Assembly (NCBI RefSeq): GCF_964020165.1
Contig: NZ_OZ026537.1
Location: forward strand, 124,001 to 188,000
DNA length: 64,000 bases
Reading direction: 5' to 3'
From: Buchnera aphidicola (Drepanosiphum platanoidis)
Lineage (GTDB): Bacteria > Pseudomonadota > Gammaproteobacteria > Enterobacterales > Enterobacteriaceae
Shown: positions 10,222 to 19,349 of the stretch, in pieces
Numbering within the stretch: position 1 is the stretch's first letter
How the letters are laid out: each line of letters starts with the position of its first letter
Notes under the pieces: model-generated
The model's input: only the letters and a program-made list of their open reading frames with translations
What the model was told of the DNA's origin: nothing
Databases searched by the model: none
Program-made: the position numbers and the translations under genes

Positions 10222-10950
10222 ATGAAAAAAATAATTCATAAATTTTATATTTTTTTAGTTATTTTGTTATTTAACTTAACTTTAATGTTTAAATTTCAAT
10301 TAAATATAAAAAATACAACATATTCAAATTTAATAAAACCAGTATTATCAGAAATTAAAAAAAATAACGTTTTCGATCCAATTATAGAAGGAAAAGACTA
10401 CTTTAAAACAAATAATCCTATTCATGAATGTCCTAAAATAATACTTTTTTTTTCGTTTAATTGCCCATATTGTATAAAACAACATAATAATTATTTATAT
10501 CAAGCGATAGAACAAAAATTTAAAATTAAAGTTGAAAAATATTATGTTTCACTAGTTCATAATGATTATAATATTACTATTTCAAAAATATGGAATATAG
10601 GAAAAATAATTAATCAAGAAGAAAAAACAAATGATTTTTTATTTCATATTTCACAAGAAAAAATTAATAATATAGATCAAATAAAAAAATTGTTTGTTCA
10701 TATAATAAATCTTAAAACTGAAAATTTTGATAAATTATGGAATTCTTCAATTCTAGCTTTAGCTATTAATAAAGAAAATACATTCTTTAATCAATCCGAA
10801 ATATATTCTGTTCCATCATTATTAATTTATGGAAAATATTTAATTTCTTCAGAATGCGTTCCATTTATAAAAAAACAAGATGCATTAAATAAATATTTAA
10901 ATATAATAGATTATTTATTAAAAAAAGATACATCAAATATTGTACATTAA
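10222..10950 (+). CDS. dsbA: Thiol:disulfide interchange protein DsbA-like
   Basis: Periplasmic oxidant that introduces disulfides into exported proteins. 242 aa, longer than the roughly 208 aa of E. coli DsbA. An N-terminal hydrophobic segment (about residues 8-24) serves as signal peptide or anchor. The thioredoxin-fold active site is CPYC (in FSFNCPYC; E. coli DsbA has CPHC). The cis-proline loop is VPSLLIYG. Shine-Dalgarno AGGAA lies upstream. His to Tyr in the active-site dipeptide should make it less oxidising, which is inference. Its partner DsbB is not in the window. Confidence 0.88.
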   Translation: MKKIIHKFYIFLVILLFNLTLMFKFQLNIKNTTYSNLIKPVLSEIKKNNVFDPIIEGKDYFKTNNPIHECPKIILFFSFNCPYCIKQHNNYLYQAIEQKFKIKVEKYYVSLVHNDYNITISKIWNIGKIINQEEKTNDFLFHISQEKINNIDQIKKLFVHIINLKTENFDKLWNSSILALAINKENTFFNQSEIYSVPSLLIYGKYLISSECVPFIKKQDALNKYLNIIDYLLKKDTSNIVH

Positions 10951-11040
10951 AAAAATTTAATAAAAATTTTTTAAAATAAAAAAATAAAAAAATAAATTTT
11001 ATAATTATAAAATTATTTTTTAATAATTTAGAAATAAAAA

Positions 11041-11955
11041 ATGAAATATAAAATCAAGAATAAGAAATCTTTTAAAAAAAAAATTATAATAATAATTGAT
11101 GGAAATAATTATTTATACAGGTATTATTATATTTTTAAAAATTTAAAAAATCATGAAAATAAACCAACAGGTGTTATTTATGGAATTTTAAAATTAATTA
11201 AAAATTTAATAAAAATATATTCTCCGAAAAATATTATTTTTGTATTTGATCATCCTTCTAAAAATTTTAGGAAAAAAATATATAAACCATATAAATCTAA
11301 CAGATTAAAAATGCCTATTGATTTAAAAAATCAAATAAAACCATTATTAAATATTATTAAATGTTTAGGTTTTCCTATTTTAAGAATTCCAAAAATTGAA
11401 GCAGATGATATAATTGGAACAATAATTAAAAAAGAATCTAAATTAAAATATAAAATATTAATTTGCACATCAGACAAAGATATATGTCAATTAATTAAAA
11501 AAAATGTAAAAATTTTAAATTTTAAAAATAAAATTTTAGGAATAAAAGAAATAAAAAAAAAATTTGGAATTGCTCCAAAAACCATTAGTTGTTATTTATC
11601 ATTAGTTGGAGATAAATCTGATAATATTCCAGGAGCTCCTGGAATTGGAAAAAAAAGCGCTGTTAAAATTCTTAAAAAATATAATTCTTTAAAAAAAATT
11701 TATAAAAATTTAAATAATTTAAAAAAAATTAAATTTAGAAATTCTATAAAATTTAATAAAATATTTATTAAAAATAAAAAAAAAATTTTTTTATATTTTA
11801 AATTAACTACTATAAAAAAAAATATCTTTATAAAAAAATATAAAAAAAAAATAAAATTAAAAAAAATAAAATTAAAGAAATTATTTTGTTTATTTCAAAA
11901 ATATAATTTAAAATCTTTAAAAAAATTTTTTTTAAAAAAAAATTTTTTAAAATAA
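11041..11955 (+). CDS. polA: DNA polymerase I, 5'-3' exonuclease domain (separate ORF)
   Basis: 5' nuclease (FEN-type) that removes RNA primers and flaps. 304 aa, corresponding to roughly the first 323 residues of E. coli Pol I. Acidic metal-binding residues are visible in IIIDGNNYLYR, FVFDHPSKNFRKKIYKPYKSNR, IEADDIIGT and CTSDKDICQL. The helix-hairpin-helix segment is VGDKSDNIPGAPGIGKKSA. The ORF ends in TAA at 11953-11955, only four bases before the ATG of the polymerase ORF, in a different frame. The exonuclease appears complete on its own. Confidence 0.95.
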   Translation: MKYKIKNKKSFKKKIIIIIDGNNYLYRYYYIFKNLKNHENKPTGVIYGILKLIKNLIKIYSPKNIIFVFDHPSKNFRKKIYKPYKSNRLKMPIDLKNQIKPLLNIIKCLGFPILRIPKIEADDIIGTIIKKESKLKYKILICTSDKDICQLIKKNVKILNFKNKILGIKEIKKKFGIAPKTISCYLSLVGDKSDNIPGAPGIGKKSAVKILKKYNSLKKIYKNLNNLKKIKFRNSIKFNKIFIKNKKKIFLYFKLTTIKKNIFIKKYKKKIKLKKIKLKKLFCLFQKYNLKSLKKFFLKKNFLK

Positions 11956-11959
11956 AAAA

Positions 11960-13729
11960 ATGAAAAAAATAATCAAAATTATTAAAATAAAAAAAAAAAA
12001 AAAATTAAAAAAATTTATTCGAAAAATAAATAAAAATATTAAAATTATTTCATTTAGTTTTAAAAAAAATAAAAAAAAAATTATAGGAATCTTTTTATCT
12101 ATTTGTTTAAAAAAAATTTTTTATATTTCTTACAAAAATAAAAAATATTTAAAAAATTTATATATAAAAGAAAAATATTTTTTTAAAAAAATTAAAAAAA
12201 TATTAGAAAATTTTAAAATAAAAATAATAGTACATAATTTAAAAAAAAATTTTTTTTATTTTAAAAAAAATAACATTAAAATAAAAAAAAATTTTTTAGA
12301 TATTATGTTAATTTCATATTTAATTAATAATATTTTTAAAAATCATCATAAACTTGATAAAATGTATAAATATTGGATAAATAAAAATATATGTAAAAAA
12401 AAAAAAAAATTTTTTTATAACTATAAAAATTTAAAAAGTTCTTATAAAATATTAAAATTATATTTAATTTTAAAAAAAAAAATTAAAAAATTTCCAATTA
12501 TAAAAAAAATTTATTATAAGATTGATTTTCCATTATCAAAAATATTGTATAAAATTGAAAAAAATGGATTTTTAATAAATTTAAAAAATTTAAAAAGAAA
12601 AAAAAAAAATATATCATTAAAACTAATTAAAATAAAAAAACAAGCATATACTTTAAATAAAAAAAAATTTAATTTACGATCTTATAATGATGTAAAAAAA
12701 GCTTTAATTAATGAAAATAATGTTATAAATTTAAAAAAAACTAAAACTGGAAAAATTTGTTTAAATAAAAAAATTTTAAAAAAATTGTCTTATAAAAATA
12801 AATTAGCGAAAATAATTATAAAATACAGAGAATTGTATAAAATAAAATCATCATATATTAATGTTTTATTAAAAAAAATTAATCAAAAAACTAAAAAAAT
12901 ACACACTTGTTATTATCAAACAATTACCACTACAGGAAGATTATCTTCTAGAAATCCAAACTTACAATGTATTCCTAACAACAAAAAAAAAGCAAATTTT
13001 TTAAGAAAATCTTTTATAGCTAAACCTAATTATTATATTGTTTCCGCTGACTACTCTCAAATAGAATTAAGAATATTAGCCCATCTATCTCAAGATAAAA
13101 ATTTATTAAAAATATTTATGAAAAATAAAGATTTACACTTAAAAACAGCAATGAATATTTTTAAATTAAAAAAAAAAAAAATAACAAAAAAACACAGAAA
13201 AATTGCTAAAAATATTAATTTTGGATTGATATATGGTATTACTTCTTTTGGTCTTTCTCAATTAATTAATAAAGATTTAAAAAAATCTCAAAAATATATA
13301 GATAAATATTTCAAAAAATACTCAAAAATAAAAATGTATTTTAAAAAACAAAATAATAAAAAAAATTATGTTTATACTATAGCTAATAGAAAATTATTAA
13401 TTCCTATTTTAAAAAATAAAAAAAATTTTTTATATAGTCAATATATTCAAAGAACTAAAAATAACGCACCAATTCAAGGATCTGCTTCCGAGATTATAAA
13501 AATTGCAATGATTAAATTATACTCTTGGATAAAAAAAAAAAAATTACAAAAAAAAATAAAAATAATTTTACAGTTACACGATGAATTAATTTTTGAAATA
13601 AAAAAAAGTATTTTATATAAATCTTGTAAAAAAATAAAAAAAATTATGGAAAAAAATACTTTTTTTTTAGTTCCTTTAAAAATTAATATTAAATTTGGAA
13701 AAAATTGGAAAAATTTAAAAAATTTTTAA
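11960..13729 (+). CDS. polA: DNA polymerase I, Klenow-like polymerase domain (separate ORF)
   Basis: DNA-dependent DNA polymerase corresponding to the Klenow fragment. 589 aa. Motif A DYSQIELRILAHLSQD, motif B HRKIAKNINFGLIYG and motif C LQLHDELIFE are intact. The N-terminal 3'-5' exonuclease-like domain (about residues 1-180) has lost its catalytic acids: the DTE motif reads SFK, the NLKYD Asp is Asn, and the YxxxD Asp is also Asn. It should therefore lack proofreading. It begins precisely at the Klenow boundary, four bases after the nuclease ORF stop, with a 16-A run at 11989-12004 near its start. It overlaps the engB stop by four bases. Confidence 0.93.
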   Translation: MKKIIKIIKIKKKKKLKKFIRKINKNIKIISFSFKKNKKKIIGIFLSICLKKIFYISYKNKKYLKNLYIKEKYFFKKIKKILENFKIKIIVHNLKKNFFYFKKNNIKIKKNFLDIMLISYLINNIFKNHHKLDKMYKYWINKNICKKKKKFFYNYKNLKSSYKILKLYLILKKKIKKFPIIKKIYYKIDFPLSKILYKIEKNGFLINLKNLKRKKKNISLKLIKIKKQAYTLNKKKFNLRSYNDVKKALINENNVINLKKTKTGKICLNKKILKKLSYKNKLAKIIIKYRELYKIKSSYINVLLKKINQKTKKIHTCYYQTITTTGRLSSRNPNLQCIPNNKKKANFLRKSFIAKPNYYIVSADYSQIELRILAHLSQDKNLLKIFMKNKDLHLKTAMNIFKLKKKKITKKHRKIAKNINFGLIYGITSFGLSQLINKDLKKSQKYIDKYFKKYSKIKMYFKKQNNKKNYVYTIANRKLLIPILKNKKNFLYSQYIQRTKNNAPIQGSASEIIKIAMIKLYSWIKKKKLQKKIKIILQLHDELIFEIKKSILYKSCKKIKKIMEKNTFFLVPLKINIKFGKNWKNLKNF

Positions 13730-14349
13730 AATTTGTTGTTTAAAGTTTTACAATTTTTATACCAACAAAAAATTTTATTTTTTAATTTATTAATAAAAAT
13801 TTTTTCTTTAAAAGAAAAAAAACAAATTTTAATTTTTTTATTAAATTTTTTATATATTTTAAAAGAAACATATTTAAAAATTAACTTTCTTTTAAAATTT
13901 TTAATTTTATCTACTTTATTTAATAAAATTAAAATTTTTAATTTTTTTTTTAATGAAATTTTTAAATAATCTATATCTATTATTTTTAAAGGATTTCGAA
14001 TATCCATTAATAAAATAACACCAAATAAACAAAATCTATTTTTAATATATTTATTAACTTCTAAATTATATTTTTTTTGTACTTTTTTAGAATTTTTAGA
14101 ATATCCATAACCAGGAAGATCTACAATTCTAAAAAATTTATTAATTTTAAAAAAATTTATTAATTTAGTTTGACCTGGATTTTTACTAGTTTTTGATAAT
14201 CTTTTATTATTTGAAAGAGCATTAATTAAAGTAGATTTACCTACATTAGAGTAACCTAACAAAGCTATTTCTGATCCTATATTAATATTAATTTTTTTAA
14301 ATTTTAAAAAACTTTTTAAAAAAGATATTGAATGATAATTTAAATTCAT
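13726..14349 (-). CDS. engB: Ribosome biogenesis GTPase EngB/YihA
   Basis: TRAFAC GTPase required for large ribosomal subunit assembly. 207 aa, family length. G1 GYSNVGKSTL, G2 region with PGQT, G3 DLPGYGYS and G4 LNKVDKIKNF are visible. It is convergent with polA, the two stop codons overlapping, and divergent from typA. The polA-engB pair is the standard enterobacterial neighbourhood. Confidence 0.96.
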   Translation of the reverse strand: MNLNYHSISFLKSFLKFKKININIGSEIALLGYSNVGKSTLINALSNNKRLSKTSKNPGQTKLINFFKINKFFRIVDLPGYGYSKNSKKVQKKYNLEVNKYIKNRFCLFGVILLMDIRNPLKIIDIDYLKISLKKKLKILILLNKVDKIKNFKRKLIFKYVSFKIYKKFNKKIKICFFSFKEKIFINKLKNKIFCWYKNCKTLNNKF

Positions 14350-14444
14350 AATAATATACCTAAGAATTAATTTTAAAAATAAAAAATATTTTTAAATTAA
14401 AATTATAATTAATTTTTATTAAAATAAAAAAATAAAGAAAAAAT

Positions 14445-16274
14445 ATGAATAATAATTTAAGAAATATCGCGATTATAGCACATGTTGATCATGGAAAAAC
14501 AACTTTAGTAGACAAATTATTACAACATTCTACTACTTTTAAGAATTATAGTGAAGAATATAACAGAATTATGGATTCTAATGACTTAGAAAAAGAAAGA
14601 GGAATTACCATAACAGCAAAAAATACTTCTATTTTTTGGAAAAAATATAAAATTAACATTGTAGATACACCAGGTCATGCTGATTTTGGAGGAGAAGTTG
14701 AACGAATTTTATCTATGGTAGATTCAGTTTTATTAGTAGTAGATGCATTAGATGGCCCTATGCCTCAAACAAGATTTGTAGCTGAAAAATCGTTTCAATA
14801 TGGAATTAAACCAATATTAGTAATCAATAAAATTGATAGGAAAAATGCAAGACCAAACTGGGTAGTTGATCAAATTTTTGACTTATTTGTTGATTTAAAT
14901 GCTAATGATGAACAATTAGATTTTCCTATTGTATATGCTTCAGCAATTTTAGGCCAATCTGGATTAGATTTAAACAAAATAAAAAATAATATGTTTCCTT
15001 TATTAAAAACTATTGTTAAACATACTCCTAAGCCTAAAAATAACATAAAAAAATTTTTTAAAATGCAAATTTCACAAATTGAATATGACAATTATTTAGG
15101 TAGAATTGGAATTGGCAGAATAATGAGCGGAATATTAAAAAAAAATCAAAATGTTAAAATAATAAATAAAGAAAAAAAAAATAAATTTGGAACAATAAAA
15201 AAAATTCTTACATATTCTGGATTAAAAAAAGTTAATGTTCCGCTAGCATATTCTGGAGAAATAATTGCAATTACTGGAATTGAAAATTTAAATATTTCTG
15301 ATACAATCTGTGATTTAAAAAATGAAATTATCATACCCCCTATTACAATAGATAAACCTACAGTAAAAATGTTTTTTTCAGTTAACACATCTCCATTCTC
15401 AGGGAGAGAAGGAAAATATGTTACTTCTAGAAAAATTTTAAAACGATTAAAAAAAGAAACTTTAAAAAATATTGCTTTAGAGTTTGAAGAAACTAAAGAT
15501 TCTAATACTTTTAGTGTTTCTGGAAGAGGAGAATTACATTTATCTATTTTAATCGAAAATATGAGAAGAGAAGGATATGAAATAGAAGTATCTCGACCAA
15601 CAGTAATTTTTAAAAAATCTAAATTAGGAAAGAAACAAGAACCATTTGAATATTTAATATTAGATTTTGAAGAAAAATATCAAGGTTTTGTAATGGAAGC
15701 ATTAGGAAGAAAAAAAGCTATATTAAAAAATATGTCTTCAAAAAATACTAATAATGTAAGATTAGAATATATAATTTCAAGTAGAGCTTTAATAGGTTTT
15801 AGATCAGAATTTATTAATATAACATCTGGAACAGGATTATTTTTTTCTTCTTTTAGTCATTATGATAATATGATCAACTTAGATCTTGGTCAAAGAAGAA
15901 ATGGAGTCTTAATATCTAATGGGATTGGAAAAGCAGTAGGTTTTTCTTTATATAATTTGCAAAAACGAGGAAACCTATTTATTAATCATGGAGTAAAAGT
16001 ATATACAGGACAGATCATTGGAATTCATAACAAATCAAATGATTTAACAGTAAATTGTTTATTAGGTAAAAAATTAACTAATATGAGAGCGTCAGGAACA
16101 GATGAAGCTATTCAATTAATTAAACCTATAAACTATAATTTAGAGCAATCTATAAGTTTCATCAATAATGATGAACTCATAGAAGTAACTCCTAAATCAA
16201 TTAGATTAAGAAAAAAAATTATTAATGAAAATGAAAGAAAAATTTATATAAGAAAAAAAAATAAAAATAAATAA
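14445..16274 (+). CDS. typA: GTP-binding protein TypA/BipA
   Basis: Translational GTPase acting on ribosomes, linked to stress growth and subunit assembly. 609 aa, normal length. G1 AHVDHGKTTLVDKLL, switch region RGITITAKNTS, G3 DTPGHADFGGEVERIL and G4 INKIDRKNARP are present. EF-G-like domains III and V and the BipA C-terminal domain follow (GQRRNGVLISNGIGKAVGFS). It is unusually well conserved compared with its neighbours. Confidence 0.98.
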   Translation: MNNNLRNIAIIAHVDHGKTTLVDKLLQHSTTFKNYSEEYNRIMDSNDLEKERGITITAKNTSIFWKKYKINIVDTPGHADFGGEVERILSMVDSVLLVVDALDGPMPQTRFVAEKSFQYGIKPILVINKIDRKNARPNWVVDQIFDLFVDLNANDEQLDFPIVYASAILGQSGLDLNKIKNNMFPLLKTIVKHTPKPKNNIKKFFKMQISQIEYDNYLGRIGIGRIMSGILKKNQNVKIINKEKKNKFGTIKKILTYSGLKKVNVPLAYSGEIIAITGIENLNISDTICDLKNEIIIPPITIDKPTVKMFFSVNTSPFSGREGKYVTSRKILKRLKKETLKNIALEFEETKDSNTFSVSGRGELHLSILIENMRREGYEIEVSRPTVIFKKSKLGKKQEPFEYLILDFEEKYQGFVMEALGRKKAILKNMSSKNTNNVRLEYIISSRALIGFRSEFINITSGTGLFFSSFSHYDNMINLDLGQRRNGVLISNGIGKAVGFSLYNLQKRGNLFINHGVKVYTGQIIGIHNKSNDLTVNCLLGKKLTNMRASGTDEAIQLIKPINYNLEQSISFINNDELIEVTPKSIRLRKKIINENERKIYIRKKNKNK

Positions 16275-16282
16275 AAAAATTT

Positions 16283-16906
16283 TTAAAATAATAAACTTTT
16301 TATTAATTTAAAATTTTTAAAAATTTGATGATTAATTAATAATCTATTAGATAAAATAATATTTTTTATAGCTTTTAAAGATTTTTTAAAATTATCATTA
16401 ATGATCAAATAATCGTATTCATATAAATGACTAATTTCTTTAGAAGAATTTTTTAAACGATTTAAAATAATATTTCTTTTATCACGATTTCTTTTTTTTA
16501 ATCTTTTATATAAATCTTTTTTGGAAGGAGGTAATATAAAAATACTTTTAGAACTAGGAATTTTTTTTTTTATTTCTTTAGCTCCTTGCCAATCAATATC
16601 TAAAAAAACATCTATTCCTTGTTTTAAAAGTTTTTTTAAAGAATTTAATGAAGTTCCATAAAAATTTTTAAATACTTTTGCATATTCTAAAAAAAAATTT
16701 TTATTTATTAAATTTTTAAATTTTTTTTTTGAAACAAAATGATAATGAACTCCTTCAATTTCTCCATTTCTAATCTCTCGAGTAGTATATGAAATTGAAG
16801 AATAAATATTATCTAAATATTTACTTTCTAAAAATTTTTTAATTAAACTAGATTTTCCAGCTCCACTAGGAGCTGATATTATAAAAATAGTTCCAAATGT
16901 TTTCAT
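16283..16906 (-). CDS. gmk: Guanylate kinase
   Basis: Phosphorylates GMP to GDP. 207 aa, family length. P-loop SAPSGAGKSSL, then SISYTTREIRNGEIEGVHYHFV (GMP-binding) and the catalytic lid region RLKKRNRDKRN. It is convergent with typA with eight bases between the stops, and about 40 bases downstream of ygfZ on the same strand, so the two could be co-transcribed. Confidence 0.97.
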   Translation of the reverse strand: MKTFGTIFIISAPSGAGKSSLIKKFLESKYLDNIYSSISYTTREIRNGEIEGVHYHFVSKKKFKNLINKNFFLEYAKVFKNFYGTSLNSLKKLLKQGIDVFLDIDWQGAKEIKKKIPSSKSIFILPPSKKDLYKRLKKRNRDKRNIILNRLKNSSKEISHLYEYDYLIINDNFKKSLKAIKNIILSNRLLINHQIFKNFKLIKSLLF

Positions 16907-16948
16907 TCTATCGTACTTTAAATTAAATAAATTAAAATTAAAATAATA

Positions 16949-17932
16949 TTAAATTTTTTTTAATTGAACAAAAAATTTTATTCTTTTAATAAAATAAAAT
17001 TTGTTTTCTAAATTAAAATTATTTAATATAGCTTGAATCCAAATTTGATTGTTTTCTATAATCAAAGAATTTAATACTATTCCTTTTTTATATAAAAAAT
17101 TATTTTTTTTTAAAAAAACTAAATCTCCAACTTTAGGAATTAAAAATTTTTTTTTTAATTTTCCTATTAAAAAAAATAAATTTTTTTTATTATTTCCTTT
17201 ATACTGAATTCTAGAAATTGCTTCTTGACCACAAAAACAACCTTTTTTAAAACTCATACTATTATCAATTTTATTTAAACTAACTTCTTGAGGAAAAAAC
17301 ATATTAGATGATTGTATATTTAAAATTGGAATATTAGACTCTATATCTAGAGCATCCCATTGATTATCATTTTTAACAAAATTTTCTTTATGAAAAATTT
17401 TTTTTATTTTTAAAAAACTTTTTTTTGATAAAAAACATAAATATCTTTTTATAGGATTATCAATATATAAAATAATATCTTTCTTAAAAAATAAAACTGA
17501 TTTTTTTTTATTAGGTAAGTTTAAAAAAATATACTTTAACAATTTTTTTTTTATTTCACAATCTAATATCCCTAACAATTTAAATTTTTTTTTTTTAAAA
17601 CATACTTGTGAAAATATAGAATATTTTTTAATAGTTTTCATATGAATATTATATAAATCTTTTTTTATCATATATAAAAATTTTTTAGAATTTTTTTTTA
17701 AAACTCTTAAAACACTCAATAATTTTCCTTTATAATTACAATGTCCACATAAAATATGTTTATTCTTATTTAAAATATCTAAATCTGCAGTAAATTGATT
17801 ATTTAAATATTTTTGACTATCTTTTCCTATTACTTCAATAATTTCAAAACTTTTTATATGTATAAAAGAAAAAAAAATTTTTTTTGAAGAAAATGTTATA
17901 AACGGCGATTTTTGAAGATAATTTTTTTTCAT
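16949..17932 (-). CDS. ygfZ: tRNA-modifying/Fe-S maintenance protein YgfZ
   Basis: Folate-dependent protein that supports repair of Fe-S enzymes such as MiaB, which is also encoded in this window. 327 aa against 326 in E. coli. The diagnostic signature is KKGCFCGQEAISRIQYKG (family K-G-C-x-x-G-Q-E) near residue 230, preceded by the GcvT-like beta-barrel region. The N-terminal LNNQFTADL-type motif (NQFTADLDIL) is also seen. Confidence 0.93.
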   Translation of the reverse strand: MKKNYLQKSPFITFSSKKIFFSFIHIKSFEIIEVIGKDSQKYLNNQFTADLDILNKNKHILCGHCNYKGKLLSVLRVLKKNSKKFLYMIKKDLYNIHMKTIKKYSIFSQVCFKKKKFKLLGILDCEIKKKLLKYIFLNLPNKKKSVLFFKKDIILYIDNPIKRYLCFLSKKSFLKIKKIFHKENFVKNDNQWDALDIESNIPILNIQSSNMFFPQEVSLNKIDNSMSFKKGCFCGQEAISRIQYKGNNKKNLFFLIGKLKKKFLIPKVGDLVFLKKNNFLYKKGIVLNSLIIENNQIWIQAILNNFNLENKFYFIKRIKFFVQLKKI

Positions 17933-18249
17933 AAAATTTTTATAAAACTCATATAATTTTTTAAAAAATATTTTTATTTTTAAAATTATTTTAAAACATT
18001 TAAAATATTTAATTTTCTTTTAATTATCATAAAATAAAATAAACATTTTTAACAATACATTTATTTAAAATAATAATATAATAAAGATTGCAAAAAAATA
18101 ATAATAATTATTATAAATTATATAAAATAAACTTAAAAATATCTAAAAAATATTAATATTTAAAAAAAAAAAATAAAAAAATTTATAAAATAAATTAACA
18201 AACTTTATATAACAAAATTTAAAATATTTATAAAAATTTAAGGAAATAA
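17933..18249. other. Divergent spacer between ygfZ and prfB
   Basis: 317 bases of AT-rich sequence that must contain promoters for ygfZ (reverse) and prfB-lysS (forward). An AAGGA at 18239-18243 is the prfB Shine-Dalgarno. No gene or other element was recognised. Confidence 0.5.
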
Positions 18250-19348
18250 ATGACTCTTAAAAAAGAAATTTTAAAAGATATATTACTAATAAAAAAAAAA
18301 ATACAAAAATTTAAAGTACATCTTTGACTATAAAAAAAAAAAAAAAAAAATTAAAAAAATTTCTAAAAAAATTAATCTTCCTAAATATTGGAAAAATTTT
18401 TATATTTTAAAAAAATTAAATAAAAAAAAAATAAAAATTAAAAAAAAAATAAAACATATAAAAAAAATAAATGAAAAGATTAAAGATATTCATAAATTTA
18501 TAAACTTATCTTTTAAATATAAAGATTTATCTTTAATAAAAGAATTAAAAGTAGATATCTTAAAAATAAAAAAAAAATTAAAATTAATAGAAATTAATCG
18601 AATATTTAATCATAAAAATGATAAAAAAAATTGTTTTGTAGATATACAACCAGGATCTGGTGGCTTAGAATCTCAAAATTGGGCAAAAATGTTACTAAGA
18701 ATGTATCTAAGATGGTCTGAAAAAAAAAATTTTAAAACTAAAATTATAGAAGAATCTTTAAATGAAAACGATGGAATAAAATATTCTACAATAAAAATAA
18801 TTGGTAAATTTGCATTTGGATGGTTCAAAACAGAAAGTGGAGTACATAGACTAATTAGAAAAAGCCCATTTAATTCTGAAAATAAAAGACATACATCTTT
18901 TAGTTCAATTTTTGTATCTCCCGAAAATAAAAAAAAAGTTCAGGTTGATATAAATTCAAAAAATCTTAAAATAAATTTTTATAAATCTTCAGGAGCTGGA
19001 GGTCAACATGTCAATAAAACAGAATCAGCAGTAAGAATCACACATATCCCAACTGGAATAACAACAAAATGTCAAAATAACAGATCTCAACATAAAAATA
19101 AAAAAGATGCATTAAAACAAATAAAATATAAAATATATTTAATGAAAATAAAAAAAAAAGAACAAAAAAATAAAAAAATTGAAGATAAAAAATCTAATAT
19201 CACTTGGGGAAATCAAATAAGATCATATATTTTAGACGATTCTAGAATAAAAGATTTAAGGACTGGAATGGAAACTAGAAATATAAAAAATTTTTTAGAT
19301 GGAAATATAGATGAATTTGTAATTAAAAATTTAAAAAAGGAAAATTAA
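18250..19348 (+). CDS. prfB: Peptide chain release factor 2, programmed +1 frameshift
   Basis: Terminates translation at UGA and UAA. It is read in two frames: 18250-18324 encodes 25 codons ending in CTT, then an in-frame UGA; a +1 shift over CTT-T continues at GAC (18326) to the TAA at 19346-19348. The total is 365 aa, the length of E. coli RF2. The recognition tripeptide SPF (in RKSPFNS) and the peptidyl hydrolysis motif GGQ (in [15 protein letters not shown]) are present. A 19-A run (18332-18350) follows the shift site. Start ATG has AAGGA upstream. lysS begins one base after the stop, as in the E. coli prfB-lysS operon. Confidence 0.97.
18322..18328 (+). promoter_or_regulatory. prfB: prfB autoregulatory +1 ribosomal frameshift site
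   Basis: The heptamer CTT-TGA-C is the canonical RF2 shift site: the ribosome stalls at UGA when RF2 is low and slips from CUU to UUU. The UGAC context is kept. The upstream Shine-Dalgarno-like stimulator (AGGGGG three bases before CUU in E. coli) has eroded to AAAGTA. The site is seen in the sequence; its function follows from family knowledge. Confidence 0.93.
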
Positions 19349-19349
19349 T

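Noticed and set aside
18250-18327. Premature UGA in prfB as evidence of a pseudogene
   Set aside because: The stop is the canonical CTT-TGA-C recoding site of RF2 and the +1 frame gives an intact 365-aa protein.
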